From Methylobacter sp. KS41 (GTDB lineage: Bacteria; Pseudomonadota; Gammaproteobacteria; Methylococcales; Methylomonadaceae), in the NCBI GenBank assembly GCA_002862125.1, contig PHSP01000003.1, positions 620,001 through 684,000 on the forward strand: 64,000 bases of DNA, in the 5' to 3' direction. Under the pieces are notes generated by a model that did not search any database, had not been told where the DNA came from, and saw nothing but the letters and a program-made list of their open reading frames with translations. The translations under genes and the position numbers were made by a program. Positions 27,598 to 36,535 of the stretch are shown piece by piece (the first letter of the stretch is position 1; each line of letters begins with the position of its first letter).

Positions 27598-28101
27598 ATG
27601 GCCGAGCTAACCCAAAAAGAACGCTTGCAGCCTTCGTTACTGGACAGGCTTACCGATGAAGCGCCCGACAAGTTAAGCGAAGCGCGCGAACAACGGGTCT
27701 TATCACTGAACAAGTTGCGGCTCTGTGTATTGAGAGATTTGGCCTGGTTATTAAATACCGGGAGGCTTGAAGCCGTGCAGAATCTTGAAACTTACCCTTT
27801 AGCGGCGCATTCCGTCGTTAATTACGGCATACCAGACCTGGCGGGCACGACCTTAACCAGCGCGAAGATAGTAGATATAGAACAGCAGATCAAACAAGCG
27901 ATATGGGATTTTGAACCGCGTATTTTGCGAGATTCAGTTCGCATAAAAGTGTCGGTCTCCGAACAGCAAATGAACCATAATGCGATGGCGTTTGATATTG
28001 AGGGGGATCTGTGGGCGCAGCCGCTCCCTTTGCACCTTTATCTTAGAACTGAATTAGACCTGGAAACAGGTAACATGGAAGTAATTGAAAAGGGCCGCTA
28101 A
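27598..28101 (+). CDS. tssE: T6SS baseplate protein TssE
   Basis: TssE, a 167-residue gp25-like baseplate wedge component. QPSLLDRLTDEAP at the N-terminus and the central LRDLAWLLNTGRLE, VVNYGIPDLAG and FEPRILRDSVRIKVSV segments are characteristic, the last including the conserved EPR motif that nucleates sheath polymerisation. It sits between tagJ and tssF with gaps of two and three bases, so expression is translationally coupled. Confidence 0.95.
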   Translation: MAELTQKERLQPSLLDRLTDEAPDKLSEAREQRVLSLNKLRLCVLRDLAWLLNTGRLEAVQNLETYPLAAHSVVNYGIPDLAGTTLTSAKIVDIEQQIKQAIWDFEPRILRDSVRIKVSVSEQQMNHNAMAFDIEGDLWAQPLPLHLYLRTELDLETGNMEVIEKGR

Positions 28102-28104
28102 GCG

Positions 28105-29982
28105 ATGGATCCAAGGTTATTAAAATATTACAATCATGAATTGCAGCATATTCGTGAAATGGCCGGAGAGTTTGCTCTCGAATATCCAAAAATAGCAGGA
28201 CGTTTGGGCTTGGACGGTTTTGAATGCGCTGACCCTTATGTCGAACGTTTGCTGGAAGGTTTTGCTTATCTTTCAGCCCGGGTCCAACTTAAAGTCGATG
28301 CTGAATTCCCCCGTTTTACCCAGCATTTGCTGGACATGGTTTATCCTCATTATCTTGCTCCGACGCCATCCATGGCGGTAGTGCAGCTGCAGCCCGATTT
28401 AATGGAAGGATCGCTGAACGAAGGCTTTTTAATTCCCAGGACAACGCCGTTACGCAGCCAGATTGGCAAGGGCGAGCAAACCGCCTGCGAATATCGCACC
28501 GCCCACGATCTCACCCTCTGGCCTATAGAACTAATAGAGGCCGAATATTTATCCGGAGCCGGAACAGTCGCCAATTTAGGCGCGCCCAGTTTGCCAGGAT
28601 TAAAAGCCGGCATACGCCTGCGCCTTAAGTCTACTGCGGGCTTGAAATTTAATCAGCTCAAATTAAATAACTTACCGCTTTATCTGCGTGGCGCGGGTGA
28701 GTTACCCATGCAAATTTATGAGCAGCTTTTAGCCAATAGCATCGCTGTCGTGGTTCAGCCAACCAGTAAACCGCTGGCTTGGCAGCATATTATCAAACAA
28801 GGAGCCGTGCTGCCGCTGGGCTTCGCGGAAGCTGAAGCGTTACTGCCTTACACGCCGCGCTCGTTCCAGGGTTATCGGCTATTGCAGGAATATTTTGCAT
28901 TTCCTGAACGTTATATGTTTGTTGAGTTGACCCAATTACAAGCTGCTTTACAACAATGCACCGCTAATGAAGTGGATATTGTTATTTTGTTAAGCCGCAG
29001 TAATTCACGGCTTATTAATGAAATTGACGTGTCACGCTTTGCGTTGTTTTGTACCCCGGCAATTAATGTCTTCCCCAAGCGCGCTGATCGAATTCATTTA
29101 ACCAATCAAACCCATGAATACCATGTTGTTCCAGACAGAACCCGGCCTTTGGACTATGAAGTTTATCAAATCCGGGAGATAACCGGTTTTGGCAGCGCCA
29201 GCGATGATCAGCAAGCATTTTTGCCTTTTTATCAGGCCGGCAGCGATGCCAGTCATCAACAACGACGGGCTTATTATTCGGTCATGCGCTCGCCACGGGT
29301 TGTCTCTTCAAAGCAAAAGCTTCAAGGCCCGCGCTCCAGTTATATCGGCAACGAAGTTTATATCGCCATTGTCGACAGCAATGAAGCGCCTTTTAAAACT
29401 GATTTAAAACAACTAGGCGTGGAACTGCTCTGCACCAATCGCGACTTGCCCTTGCAATTACCTATCGGTATCGGCAAAACCGATTTTACTATCCAGACAG
29501 GCGCACCGGTTGATTGCATTCGTTGCCTGTCCGGACCCACCAAGCCGCGCCCTTCGAACGCCCATAAAGACACCGCCTGGAAGTTGATTAATCATTTGTC
29601 GCTGAACTATTTATCGATCATCAATAACGATGACCAGCAGGGTGCAACTGCGTTAAGGAGCTTATTATCCTTGTATGGCGATAACAGCGAAGCAAGTTTT
29701 CGTAAACAAATCGAAGGCGTCATATCGATACATTCAAAACCGGTTGTCCGGCGCATTAATACTTCGGGGCCTATTGTTTTCGGGCGCGGACTGGAAATAA
29801 CCCTGACCGTTGATGAAACGGCCTTCGAGGGGAGCGGCGTGTTCTTATTAGGCATGGTGCTGGAGCAGTTTTTCGCCCACTATGTATCCCTTAATTCATT
29901 TACCGAAACCGTGCTGACAAGCAGTGACCGTGGAGAAATAAAGCGATGGCCGACGAGACTCGGACAGCGGCATCTAGCCTAG
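28105..29982 (+). CDS. tssF: T6SS baseplate protein TssF
   Basis: TssF (ImpG/VasA), 625 residues, a baseplate wedge protein acting with TssG and TssK. The opening LKYYNHELQHIREMAGEFA is a near-diagnostic signature, followed by DPYVERLLEGFAYLSARVQ and FTQHLLDMVYPHYLAP. Its last 37 bases overlap tssG, so the two are translated together, as in many T6SS loci. Length and order are standard. Confidence 0.97.
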   Translation: MDPRLLKYYNHELQHIREMAGEFALEYPKIAGRLGLDGFECADPYVERLLEGFAYLSARVQLKVDAEFPRFTQHLLDMVYPHYLAPTPSMAVVQLQPDLMEGSLNEGFLIPRTTPLRSQIGKGEQTACEYRTAHDLTLWPIELIEAEYLSGAGTVANLGAPSLPGLKAGIRLRLKSTAGLKFNQLKLNNLPLYLRGAGELPMQIYEQLLANSIAVVVQPTSKPLAWQHIIKQGAVLPLGFAEAEALLPYTPRSFQGYRLLQEYFAFPERYMFVELTQLQAALQQCTANEVDIVILLSRSNSRLINEIDVSRFALFCTPAINVFPKRADRIHLTNQTHEYHVVPDRTRPLDYEVYQIREITGFGSASDDQQAFLPFYQAGSDASHQQRRAYYSVMRSPRVVSSKQKLQGPRSSYIGNEVYIAIVDSNEAPFKTDLKQLGVELLCTNRDLPLQLPIGIGKTDFTIQTGAPVDCIRCLSGPTKPRPSNAHKDTAWKLINHLSLNYLSIINNDDQQGATALRSLLSLYGDNSEASFRKQIEGVISIHSKPVVRRINTSGPIVFGRGLEITLTVDETAFEGSGVFLLGMVLEQFFAHYVSLNSFTETVLTSSDRGEIKRWPTRLGQRHLA

Positions 29983-30974
29983 AAGCGGCGCTTGAAAATA
30001 AACCATATCGATATGGTTTTTTTCAAGTCATGCGTCTTTTAGAATGCGCTTATAAAGACAAAGGCCGGTTTGGGCAATCGCAGCGCCCTGGCCTTGAACC
30101 GCCGGTAAGATTGGGGCAGGAAATCTCCCTGACTTTTGAAACCTCTACGCTAAACTCATTTACCCGCCGCAAAGCAGGGCTGATGCCCTTGCTTAAACAA
30201 CGTTTTTTAGGGTTATTCGGCGCCAATGGACCGATGCCCACTCATTTGACTGAATATATCCGCGAACGCATTCATTATCATCGAGATCACACCTTGTCCG
30301 GTTTTGCCGATATGTTTCATCACCGGATGATCTGCTTATTTTACCGGGCCTGGGCGAATGCCGAACCTGCCGTCAGTTTTGACAGGCCCGAAAGCGATCG
30401 TTTCTCTACTTATATTGGTTCTTTATCAGGCTTTGGCTCGGATGCTTTGCATGAACGCGATGCGATGCCTGACCTTGCCAAGCTTTATTACACAGGTTTT
30501 TTATCCCGCCAAAGCAAACCCGCGGAAAGCTTAAGGGCGTTGCTTGCCGACTATTTTCGCCTGAACATCGGTATTGAACAATTTGCCGGCGAATGGCTGA
30601 ATATTCAAAATGGAGATTTAACCCGCTTGGGCGAGACGCCAAGAACCGGGGAGTTGGGGTGTTCAGCGATATTGGGTTCCCGTGTTTGGGGTTGTCAGCA
30701 TAAATTCAGGGTTCGTTTTGGCCCCCTGAACTTGAACGAATACCTGAGCTTATTGCCGGATGGCTACAGAATAGACCAGCTGATTGCGATTATTAGAAAT
30801 TATATTGGCGATGAATTGAGCTGGGATGTGAATTTGGTGCTAAAAAAAGACCAGGCGCCAAGCGCCCGGTTAGGCGAGAGCACGCGGTTGGGCTGGACAT
30901 CGTGGCTAGGCGTCCGAGGGTCTGATAAAGATGCCGATGACCTTAGGCTGAACCCGTTCTGGGGGAAGCTTTAA
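29946..30974 (+). CDS. tssG: T6SS baseplate protein TssG
   Basis: TssG (ImpH/VasB), 342 residues, partner of TssF in the baseplate wedge. Family features include YRYGFFQVMRLLECAY, LGQEISLTFETSTL, GLFGANGPMPTHLTEYIRER and LSGFADMFHHRMICLFYRAW. The ATG lies inside the tssF coding region, just after GGAGAAATAAAG. It is followed by a 261-bp gap containing a palindromic repeat and then clpV. Confidence 0.96.
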   Translation: MADETRTAASSLEAALENKPYRYGFFQVMRLLECAYKDKGRFGQSQRPGLEPPVRLGQEISLTFETSTLNSFTRRKAGLMPLLKQRFLGLFGANGPMPTHLTEYIRERIHYHRDHTLSGFADMFHHRMICLFYRAWANAEPAVSFDRPESDRFSTYIGSLSGFGSDALHERDAMPDLAKLYYTGFLSRQSKPAESLRALLADYFRLNIGIEQFAGEWLNIQNGDLTRLGETPRTGELGCSAILGSRVWGCQHKFRVRFGPLNLNEYLSLLPDGYRIDQLIAIIRNYIGDELSWDVNLVLKKDQAPSARLGESTRLGWTSWLGVRGSDKDADDLRLNPFWGKL

Positions 30975-31084
30975 ATGTGCAGGGCGCGCTACGCGGACTT
31001 TGGGAAAAAATAATTTTGACTTGAAGAGATTGTTGAGCAAGGATGTATGCAACGGCGAGTGGTTTGCTGGGTGGAACTGTTCGT

Positions 31085-31125
31085 TGAGCGGAGTCGAAGC
31101 GAACAGCCGGCTTCGACTCCGCTCA
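31085..31125. repeat. REP-like extragenic palindrome between tssG and clpV
   Basis: TGAGCGGAGTCGAAG and CTTCGACTCCGCTCA form a perfect 15-bp inverted repeat around an 11-base centre. The TTCGACTCCGCTCAGC core is a common dispersed repeat in many proteobacterial genomes. No T-run follows. It could slow decay of upstream mRNA or mark a transposition-derived repeat. Confidence 0.7.
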
Positions 31126-31235
31126 GCCAGCCAACTGGTTAGTCAGCGAGCAAGCAAGCGTATCGTTAAGTCAACAATTTGACACCGGAAAATCGAGAAA
31201 CAATAAGCAGAATCCATAACAAAAAGGACCAAAAA

Positions 31236-33968
31236 ATGACCGAAATCAGCAGAGTCGCCTTATTTGGCAAACTTAACACCGTTTGTTACAAAGGCATAGA
31301 AGGCGCGACCGTATTTTGTAAAATGCGCGGCAATCCCTATGTCGAATTGGTGCACTGGCTGCACCAGATTTTGCAGTTGCAAGACTCCGACCTGCACAAA
31401 ATCATCCGGCAGTTTAATCTTGACCCTTCGCGGCTCGCCAAGGATTTTACCGATGCGCTGGACCGCTTGCCCCGAGGTTCCAGTTCCATCTCGGATTTAT
31501 CGGCGCATATTGAAGATGCCGTTGAGCGCGGCTGGGTGTTTGGCACGCTGATGTTCGGTGAATCGCAAGTGCGCTCCGGGCATTTAGTTGTGGGCATACT
31601 GAAAACCAAGGGCTTAAGCCACGCGCTAACCGGCATTTCCAAGGAATTCGATAAAATCAAAGTCGAAACCCTGACCGAGCGTTTTGACGAACTGCTTAGC
31701 GATTCGCCCGAACACGGCTTGATTGCCAGAGACGGTTTTCAGGCGGGCGGCGGCGCAGTTCCAGGCGAAGCCAGCGGCGCGATGGCCCCCGCGCAAATGG
31801 GCAAACAACAAGCCCTGAAACAGTTTACCGTGGATTTAACCGAACAGGCGCGGTCCGGCAAAATGGACCCTATCGTCGGACGCGATGAAGAAATCCGTCA
31901 AGTTATCGATATCTTAATGCGCCGCCGCCAGAACAATCCGATTCTTACCGGCGAGGCAGGGGTTGGTAAAACCGCCGTCGTTGAAGGTTTTGCGCAAAAA
32001 ATAGTCGCTGGCGATGTGCCGCCTTCTTTGCATGGCGTGAGTTTATTGACTCTTGATGTCGGCTTGTTACAGGCCGGCGCGAGCATGAAAGGCGAATTTG
32101 AAAACCGTCTGCGCCAAGTCATCGAAGAGGTCCAGTCTTCCGAAAAACCGATTATTTTATTTATCGATGAAGCTCATACGCTGGTTGGCGCCGGCGGCGC
32201 GGCAGGCACCGGCGATGCGGCAAATTTATTAAAACCGGCTTTAGCCCGCGGCACCTTGCGCACCGTTGCCGCCACCACCTTTGCCGAATATAAAAAACAC
32301 ATCGAAAAAGACCCCGCTTTAACACGTCGTTTTCAGGTTGTGCAAGTTAATGAGCCCAGCGAGGAAAAAGCCATCCTGATGATGCGCGGCGTCGCCTCGG
32401 TCATGGAAAAGCATCATCAAGTGCAAATCCTTGATGAAGCCCTGGAAGCGGCGGTGCGCTTATCACATCGTTATATTCCCGCGCGGCAGCTACCCGATAA
32501 ATCGGTGAGCCTGCTGGATACCGCTTCGGCTCGCGTGGCGATCAGTCAACATGCGGTGCCGGCTGAAGTCGATGATTGCCGGAAACGAATTAACGCGCTG
32601 AATACCGAGCTGGAAATCATTGCCCGTGAAAAAGCCGTCGGCGTGGACACTAAAGACAGGGAAACGCTCGCCGCTGAAAAACTGGCGAGCGAACAGGAGC
32701 GATTGACAGGCTTGGAACAACGCTGGAATGCCGAACGGGAACTGGTCAAAAGCATTCTTGATATACGTCAGCAACTACGCGCTTTGACCGGCAAAGTCGA
32801 AGGCACCGACAGCGACTTGGAAAAAGCGGCCGATGCCGCAGTGGCGGATGCGGAAACAGCAGCGGCCATTGATCCGGTTTCACGCGAGCAGTTGCTGGAA
32901 GACCTGAAAGCCCTGCAGGCCAAACTGCACGAACTGCAAGGCGAATCGCCGCTGATTTTGCCCAGCGTCGATGCGCAAGCAGTCGCTTCGGTGGTCGGCG
33001 ATTGGACAGGCATCCCGGTCGGGCGGATGGTTAAAAATGAAATAGACAACATCATTCACCTTGCCGACAACATCGAGCAACGCATTATCGGCCAACGGCA
33101 CGCGCTGGACATGATCGCCAAACGCGTGCAAACCTCCCGCGCCGGACTGGATAATCCGAATAAACCGGTCGGTGTGTTCATGCTGGCAGGCACTTCCGGC
33201 GTCGGTAAAACCGAAACCGCCCTGGCCTTGGCCGAAGCGCTGTACGGCGGCGAACAAAACATCATCACCATCAACATGAGCGAATATCAGGAGGCGCATA
33301 CCGTTTCCACGCTGAAAGGCGCGCCTCCCGGCTATGTCGGTTACGGCGAAGGCGGCGTGTTGACTGAAGCCGTGCGGCGCAGACCTTATTCAGTGGTGTT
33401 GCTCGATGAAGTCGAAAAAGCCCATCCCGATGTGCATGAGATTTTCTTTCAGGTATTTGATAAAGGCTGGATGGAAGACGGCGAGGGCCGGGTGATTGAT
33501 TTTAAAAATACGCTGATTTTGCTGACCACCAACGCGGGTACGGAGATGATCAGCAATCTTTGCAAAGACCCCGACTTAATGCCGGAACCGGAAGGCATCG
33601 CCAAGGCCCTGCGCGAGCCCTTGTTAAAAATTTTCCCGCCGGCTTTATTGGGCCGCTTAGTGGTCATTCCTTATTATCCGCTCAGCGATGAGATGATAGC
33701 GGCGATAGCGAAGCTGCAATTGGGACGGATTGCAAAACGGGTGATGGAAAGCCATAAAGTGCCGTTTAGTTATGATGACGCGGTGATCAGGCTGATTGCC
33801 AGCCGTTGTACCGAGTTGGAGAGCGGCGGCCGGATGATTGATGCGATTTTAACCAATACCTTGCTGCCCAGCATCAGCGCCGAGTTTTTAAACCGGATGA
33901 TGGAAGGCAAAAGCATTGAACGTGTGCATGTCAGCGTGACTGACGGGGAGTTTGTTTATGAGTTTTGA
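31236..33968 (+). CDS. clpV: T6SS AAA+ ATPase ClpV (TssH)
   Basis: ClpV, 910 residues, which disassembles contracted TssB-TssC sheaths. Order: N-terminal ClpN-like domain (about 1-160), first AAA+ domain with Walker A GEAGVGKT (near 239) and FIDEAHTLVGAGG, a middle coiled-coil (about 430-550), then a second AAA+ domain with GTSGVGKT (near 652) and VVLLDEVEKAHPDV. LFGKLNTVCYKGIEGA at the start matches TssH. I use ATG 31236, which follows AAAAAGGACC; an in-frame TTG 57 bases earlier has no ribosome-binding site. It follows the palindrome and probably has its own promoter. Confidence 0.97.
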   Translation: MTEISRVALFGKLNTVCYKGIEGATVFCKMRGNPYVELVHWLHQILQLQDSDLHKIIRQFNLDPSRLAKDFTDALDRLPRGSSSISDLSAHIEDAVERGWVFGTLMFGESQVRSGHLVVGILKTKGLSHALTGISKEFDKIKVETLTERFDELLSDSPEHGLIARDGFQAGGGAVPGEASGAMAPAQMGKQQALKQFTVDLTEQARSGKMDPIVGRDEEIRQVIDILMRRRQNNPILTGEAGVGKTAVVEGFAQKIVAGDVPPSLHGVSLLTLDVGLLQAGASMKGEFENRLRQVIEEVQSSEKPIILFIDEAHTLVGAGGAAGTGDAANLLKPALARGTLRTVAATTFAEYKKHIEKDPALTRRFQVVQVNEPSEEKAILMMRGVASVMEKHHQVQILDEALEAAVRLSHRYIPARQLPDKSVSLLDTASARVAISQHAVPAEVDDCRKRINALNTELEIIAREKAVGVDTKDRETLAAEKLASEQERLTGLEQRWNAERELVKSILDIRQQLRALTGKVEGTDSDLEKAADAAVADAETAAAIDPVSREQLLEDLKALQAKLHELQGESPLILPSVDAQAVASVVGDWTGIPVGRMVKNEIDNIIHLADNIEQRIIGQRHALDMIAKRVQTSRAGLDNPNKPVGVFMLAGTSGVGKTETALALAEALYGGEQNIITINMSEYQEAHTVSTLKGAPPGYVGYGEGGVLTEAVRRRPYSVVLLDEVEKAHPDVHEIFFQVFDKGWMEDGEGRVIDFKNTLILLTTNAGTEMISNLCKDPDLMPEPEGIAKALREPLLKIFPPALLGRLVVIPYYPLSDEMIAAIAKLQLGRIAKRVMESHKVPFSYDDAVIRLIASRCTELESGGRMIDAILTNTLLPSISAEFLNRMMEGKSIERVHVSVTDGEFVYEF

Positions 33969-34127
33969 GTGAAAAGCAGTCTCAAAGCATATAGGGTGTG
34001 CAACGTCTGTCACTACAATGCTAGTGAAAAGAAAAAGTGGATAAAGTGATATAAGTTTATTCTAACTCCGGTTATTTTTATGAAATTAGAAGTAACAATT
34101 ATTTTAAATTATAAAGGGGAATTGAAA

Positions 34128-34691
34128 ATGGTAGATATTGTTGTAACTGGTCATGGTGGAAGGGAGGTGGGTGCGTTTCAGGGGTCTTATGTTGTGCCTA
34201 AAGGCGTTACTATTTATTTTTTTACTAATGATAATACTGTGCTTTATGCTGGTGCATCAGATAAATTAATGGATAACCTCTGTCGTAACCATCCAAATCC
34301 GCTTCGCGTTCAAGGAGCTGCAGTTGAGATAAAAAGAGAGTTTGAAATTATTCCTAACTATATTTGTTATGGAACTAACGATTTCAGAGATCCCTCGGGA
34401 GCTTATGAAGTTGGTAGGCGCAGAAATCTCGGCCCAACATTGCCAATACCCAACAATACTCAAAAGTATTTATCAGATATTATCGGCGGGGTAGGTGGTC
34501 GTGGTGTCATAGGAAGTAATATTTATTGGCTATGCTGCCGCGCTGCGCCAGACAATTGCAATAATATCGATGATAATTCAGATATCGTCACTGGAATGTT
34601 CCGGGGTAAGCCTATTGGGGCTGTAGAGGTAGGTAGTTCAACCGGACTTACGCCGAGCCAAGTTCGTAATCGAGGTGGAAATTGGCGTTAA
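34128..34691 (+). CDS. Orphan T6SS-linked protein, possible Stv-type (putative adhesin) domain
   Basis: A 187-residue protein. The start is ATG 34128 because AAAGGGGAA precedes it; an ATG 48 bases upstream lacks a site. The N-terminus (IVVTGHGGREVGAF, YVVPKGVTIYFFTND, LMDNLC) resembles the Stv domain, described as a putative adhesin and found in polymorphic-toxin proteins, but the match is by eye. Two Cys-rich points (WLCCRAAPDNC) occur late. No signal peptide or membrane segment. The DNA is more AT-rich than the T6SS core, suggesting acquisition. Together with the next three genes it fills the space between clpV and the regulatory block, where cargo effectors are often found. Confidence 0.55.
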   Translation: MVDIVVTGHGGREVGAFQGSYVVPKGVTIYFFTNDNTVLYAGASDKLMDNLCRNHPNPLRVQGAAVEIKREFEIIPNYICYGTNDFRDPSGAYEVGRRRNLGPTLPIPNNTQKYLSDIIGGVGGRGVIGSNIYWLCCRAAPDNCNNIDDNSDIVTGMFRGKPIGAVEVGSSTGLTPSQVRNRGGNWR

Positions 34692-34735
34692 CTTGAAAAT
34701 CCACGATTAAGATGTTGATAACGTAGGAAAATGGG

Positions 34736-34848
34736 ATCAATGGGGTCAGACTAGATTAATTTTAATCTCAGCCATCCTGAAATAACTGGGAGCTAGAGTA
34801 AACTTAAATTTCCTGATACATAAAATCAATGGAGTTTGACCCATCGAT
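34736..34848. repeat. Short inverted-repeat-bounded element (copy 1)
   Basis: The ends ATCAATGGGGTCAGACT (34736-34752) and, inverted, AGTTTGACCCATCGAT (34833-34848) match in 14 positions with one gap, bounding a non-coding unit of about 113 bp. GGGGTCAGAC followed by ATTAATTTT resembles dispersed spacers seen around REP-associated transposase genes in gammaproteobacteria. Decayed relatives lie after the next two genes. Confidence 0.5.
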
Positions 34849-34884
34849 TTGTCCATTTAAATTATATGAAGGCGGAGAAAATTT

Positions 34885-35520
34885 ATGGAAACACAGAAAT
34901 GGTTGTTATGTGGCTTTAGCCAAGATGAACTCGTCAAGCTAGGAATTAAAACATTTTATCAAACAAGCGCAAATGACAGAGTTATAGGTTCTAAATCTGG
35001 GATATGCTTCGCTTTAGTATTGGAATATTTAATCGCGCGTTTTAACGGTACTGATCCGTTTGTGTGGATAGAAGAGGTAATTCCGTACAATTATCAAAAA
35101 TTAATCACCCGGCAGCACGCCTATATCGAAGATCAATCTAATTCCATGAAGGGCACTGATTACATGAATAGTGTTTCACGGCATACGGGATGGAAATTTA
35201 CTGATTTAAAATGTGGCCGATTAGGTACTTTTAGCGGATGCGCCTATTCATTGGATGAAGGTCATTATTTAATTACTTTAGTCTTTGAAGACGGAGATTC
35301 ACATTCTATTGCATTAAGCGTGGATAATGATGGATACAATATATTTTTTGATCCAAACATTGGTATTTTTACTGTTCAACGTAGTTCTGACGGAACCGCG
35401 ACAAGTGAGTTTCTAAAAGCCTTGTCTAATGATTATCGCAATATAGCAGGCTCCCCAATAAATATATGGGGAATGAAAACCGCAACCAAAGTTAAATCTA
35501 CGTTTGATCTATGGAAATAA
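34885..35520 (+). CDS. YopT/AvrPphB-like C58 cysteine protease, candidate T6SS effector
   Basis: A 211-residue protein with a GGAG ribosome-binding site. The papain-fold triad of family C58 is visible: Cys41 in SGICFALVLEYL, His140 in DSHSIALSV, and Asp156 in NIFFDPNIGIF. The FFDPN-x-G-x-F strand after the His is characteristic of YopT and AvrPphB, proteases that cut host GTPases or kinases. Those are type III effectors; here the gene lies inside a T6SS locus, so secretion through Hcp/VgrG is the simplest inference. There is no signal peptide. Whether it attacks bacteria or eukaryotes (for example predatory protists) is unknown. An immunity protein could be one of the flanking orphans. Confidence 0.72.
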   Translation: METQKWLLCGFSQDELVKLGIKTFYQTSANDRVIGSKSGICFALVLEYLIARFNGTDPFVWIEEVIPYNYQKLITRQHAYIEDQSNSMKGTDYMNSVSRHTGWKFTDLKCGRLGTFSGCAYSLDEGHYLITLVFEDGDSHSIALSVDNDGYNIFFDPNIGIFTVQRSSDGTATSEFLKALSNDYRNIAGSPINIWGMKTATKVKSTFDLWK

Positions 35521-35535
35521 ATTAACCGGGCCAGG

Positions 35536-35585
35536 AATAAATGTGGTCAGGCTCGATTGATTTTATTATTTTCGGGTAGGCTCAT
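35536..35585. repeat. Decayed copy 2 of the inter-effector repeat
   Basis: AATAAATGTGGTCAGGCTCG then ATTGATTTTATTATTTTCGG parallels copy 1 (ATCAATGGGGTCAGACT then AGATTAATTTT) and, more closely, copy 3. It begins 16 bp after the C58 protease stop. The match is imperfect and the right boundary is unclear. Confidence 0.4.
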
Positions 35586-35688
35586 TGCCCAGCTATATGA
35601 CTAGCGAAAAAATGGTGCAAAGTAATTTTAATAAGTAGCTGCCATCCTGATTATAGTTAACCAAGGAAAGCAGTTAAGGAGATAAATG

Positions 35689-36300
35689 ATGGCAGAAAAA
35701 CTACCCAAGAAATTCCCTGAACAACTTTTAATCGACGGAAAAACATATCGGTATTTGTCTCCGGACAATGCGGTCCAATGCGGCATGTCTAGTGGCGGGG
35801 AAGGCTACAAGAAGTGGCACTATTACGTGTCTGAAAAGGCGTGGCAAGCGAAAGGCGAAGCGCCAGTCGGTATGAGGCGGCATTTTACGATTTATATTGG
35901 GTCTGGTGGTAAAAATGCCTCGATTCATGTTTCCCTCAAGAGTTCGTCTAAAAAACCGATTAATAATATGAAAGGGGAGGCCCATTTCTGGTTCAAGTAC
36001 GAGACTCAAAACTATGAGGCGGCGCCAAACTGGAAATTTATCGATAAAACACGGCAGATGAAAATCGAAAAACTGTTTTCTGAATTCGTTAAGACGCTCA
36101 CTGCGGTGGATACGCCCAGCAAGAAAACAGAATCCCCACCCCATCAATACGAAGCTCCTTATCCTATAAAGCCAGGAGATGCATGGGATACTGATGAATT
36201 TCTTCCTGAAGGTGTGAAGGATGAACCCAGACCATTGATTTTGGTTCCTACGTTTATCGGAGGTGATCCAGATGACTGGGAAAATTATGAATATCAATAA
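35689..36300 (+). CDS. Unidentified T6SS-linked protein
   Basis: A 203-residue cytoplasmic-type protein I do not recognise. An AAGGAG ribosome-binding site favours ATG 35689, with ATG 35686 also possible. The first 110 residues are basic and aromatic (KWHYYVSEKAWQAKGEAPVG, HFTIYIGSGGK), and the C-terminal third is Pro/Asp-rich and acidic. There is no signal peptide or transmembrane helix. An ORF of similar length runs antisense but lacks a ribosome-binding site. Position suggests an effector, an immunity protein for the C58 protease, or an adaptor. Confidence 0.6.
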   Translation: MAEKLPKKFPEQLLIDGKTYRYLSPDNAVQCGMSSGGEGYKKWHYYVSEKAWQAKGEAPVGMRRHFTIYIGSGGKNASIHVSLKSSSKKPINNMKGEAHFWFKYETQNYEAAPNWKFIDKTRQMKIEKLFSEFVKTLTAVDTPSKKTESPPHQYEAPYPIKPGDAWDTDEFLPEGVKDEPRPLILVPTFIGGDPDDWENYEYQ

Positions 36301-36318
36301 CTAAAAAAGCACTATTAG

Positions 36319-36440
36319 ATATCAATGGTGCGGATTTGATTGATTTTGTTATTTCCGGGAGCATTGGCAACCGGTTTCATAAACCGGAAACTTGGCCCAT
36401 TAACAATAACTGAAGTCAGAATAAACCTAAATTTTACGAA
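36319..36440. repeat. Decayed copy 3 of the inter-effector repeat
   Basis: ATATCAATGGTGCGGATTTG then ATTGATTTTGTTATTTCCGG aligns with copy 2, and AATAACTGAAGTCAG then AATAAACCTAAATTTTACG at 36405-36438 aligns with AATAACTGGGAGCTAG then AGTAAACTTAAATTTCCTG inside copy 1. It lies between two orphan genes. Confidence 0.4.
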
Positions 36441-36535
36441 TCTACGCACTTTACTTTTAAATTATGTTGAGACATAACGGATAAGACCAACTATTGATGT
36501 GATTTCATGAATATTCTTAAAATAAAAGAGAAAAT

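Noticed and set aside
35728-36297. 189-codon minus-strand ORF
   Set aside because: It opposes the plus-strand gene at 35689, which has a clear AAGGAG site and better protein-like composition.
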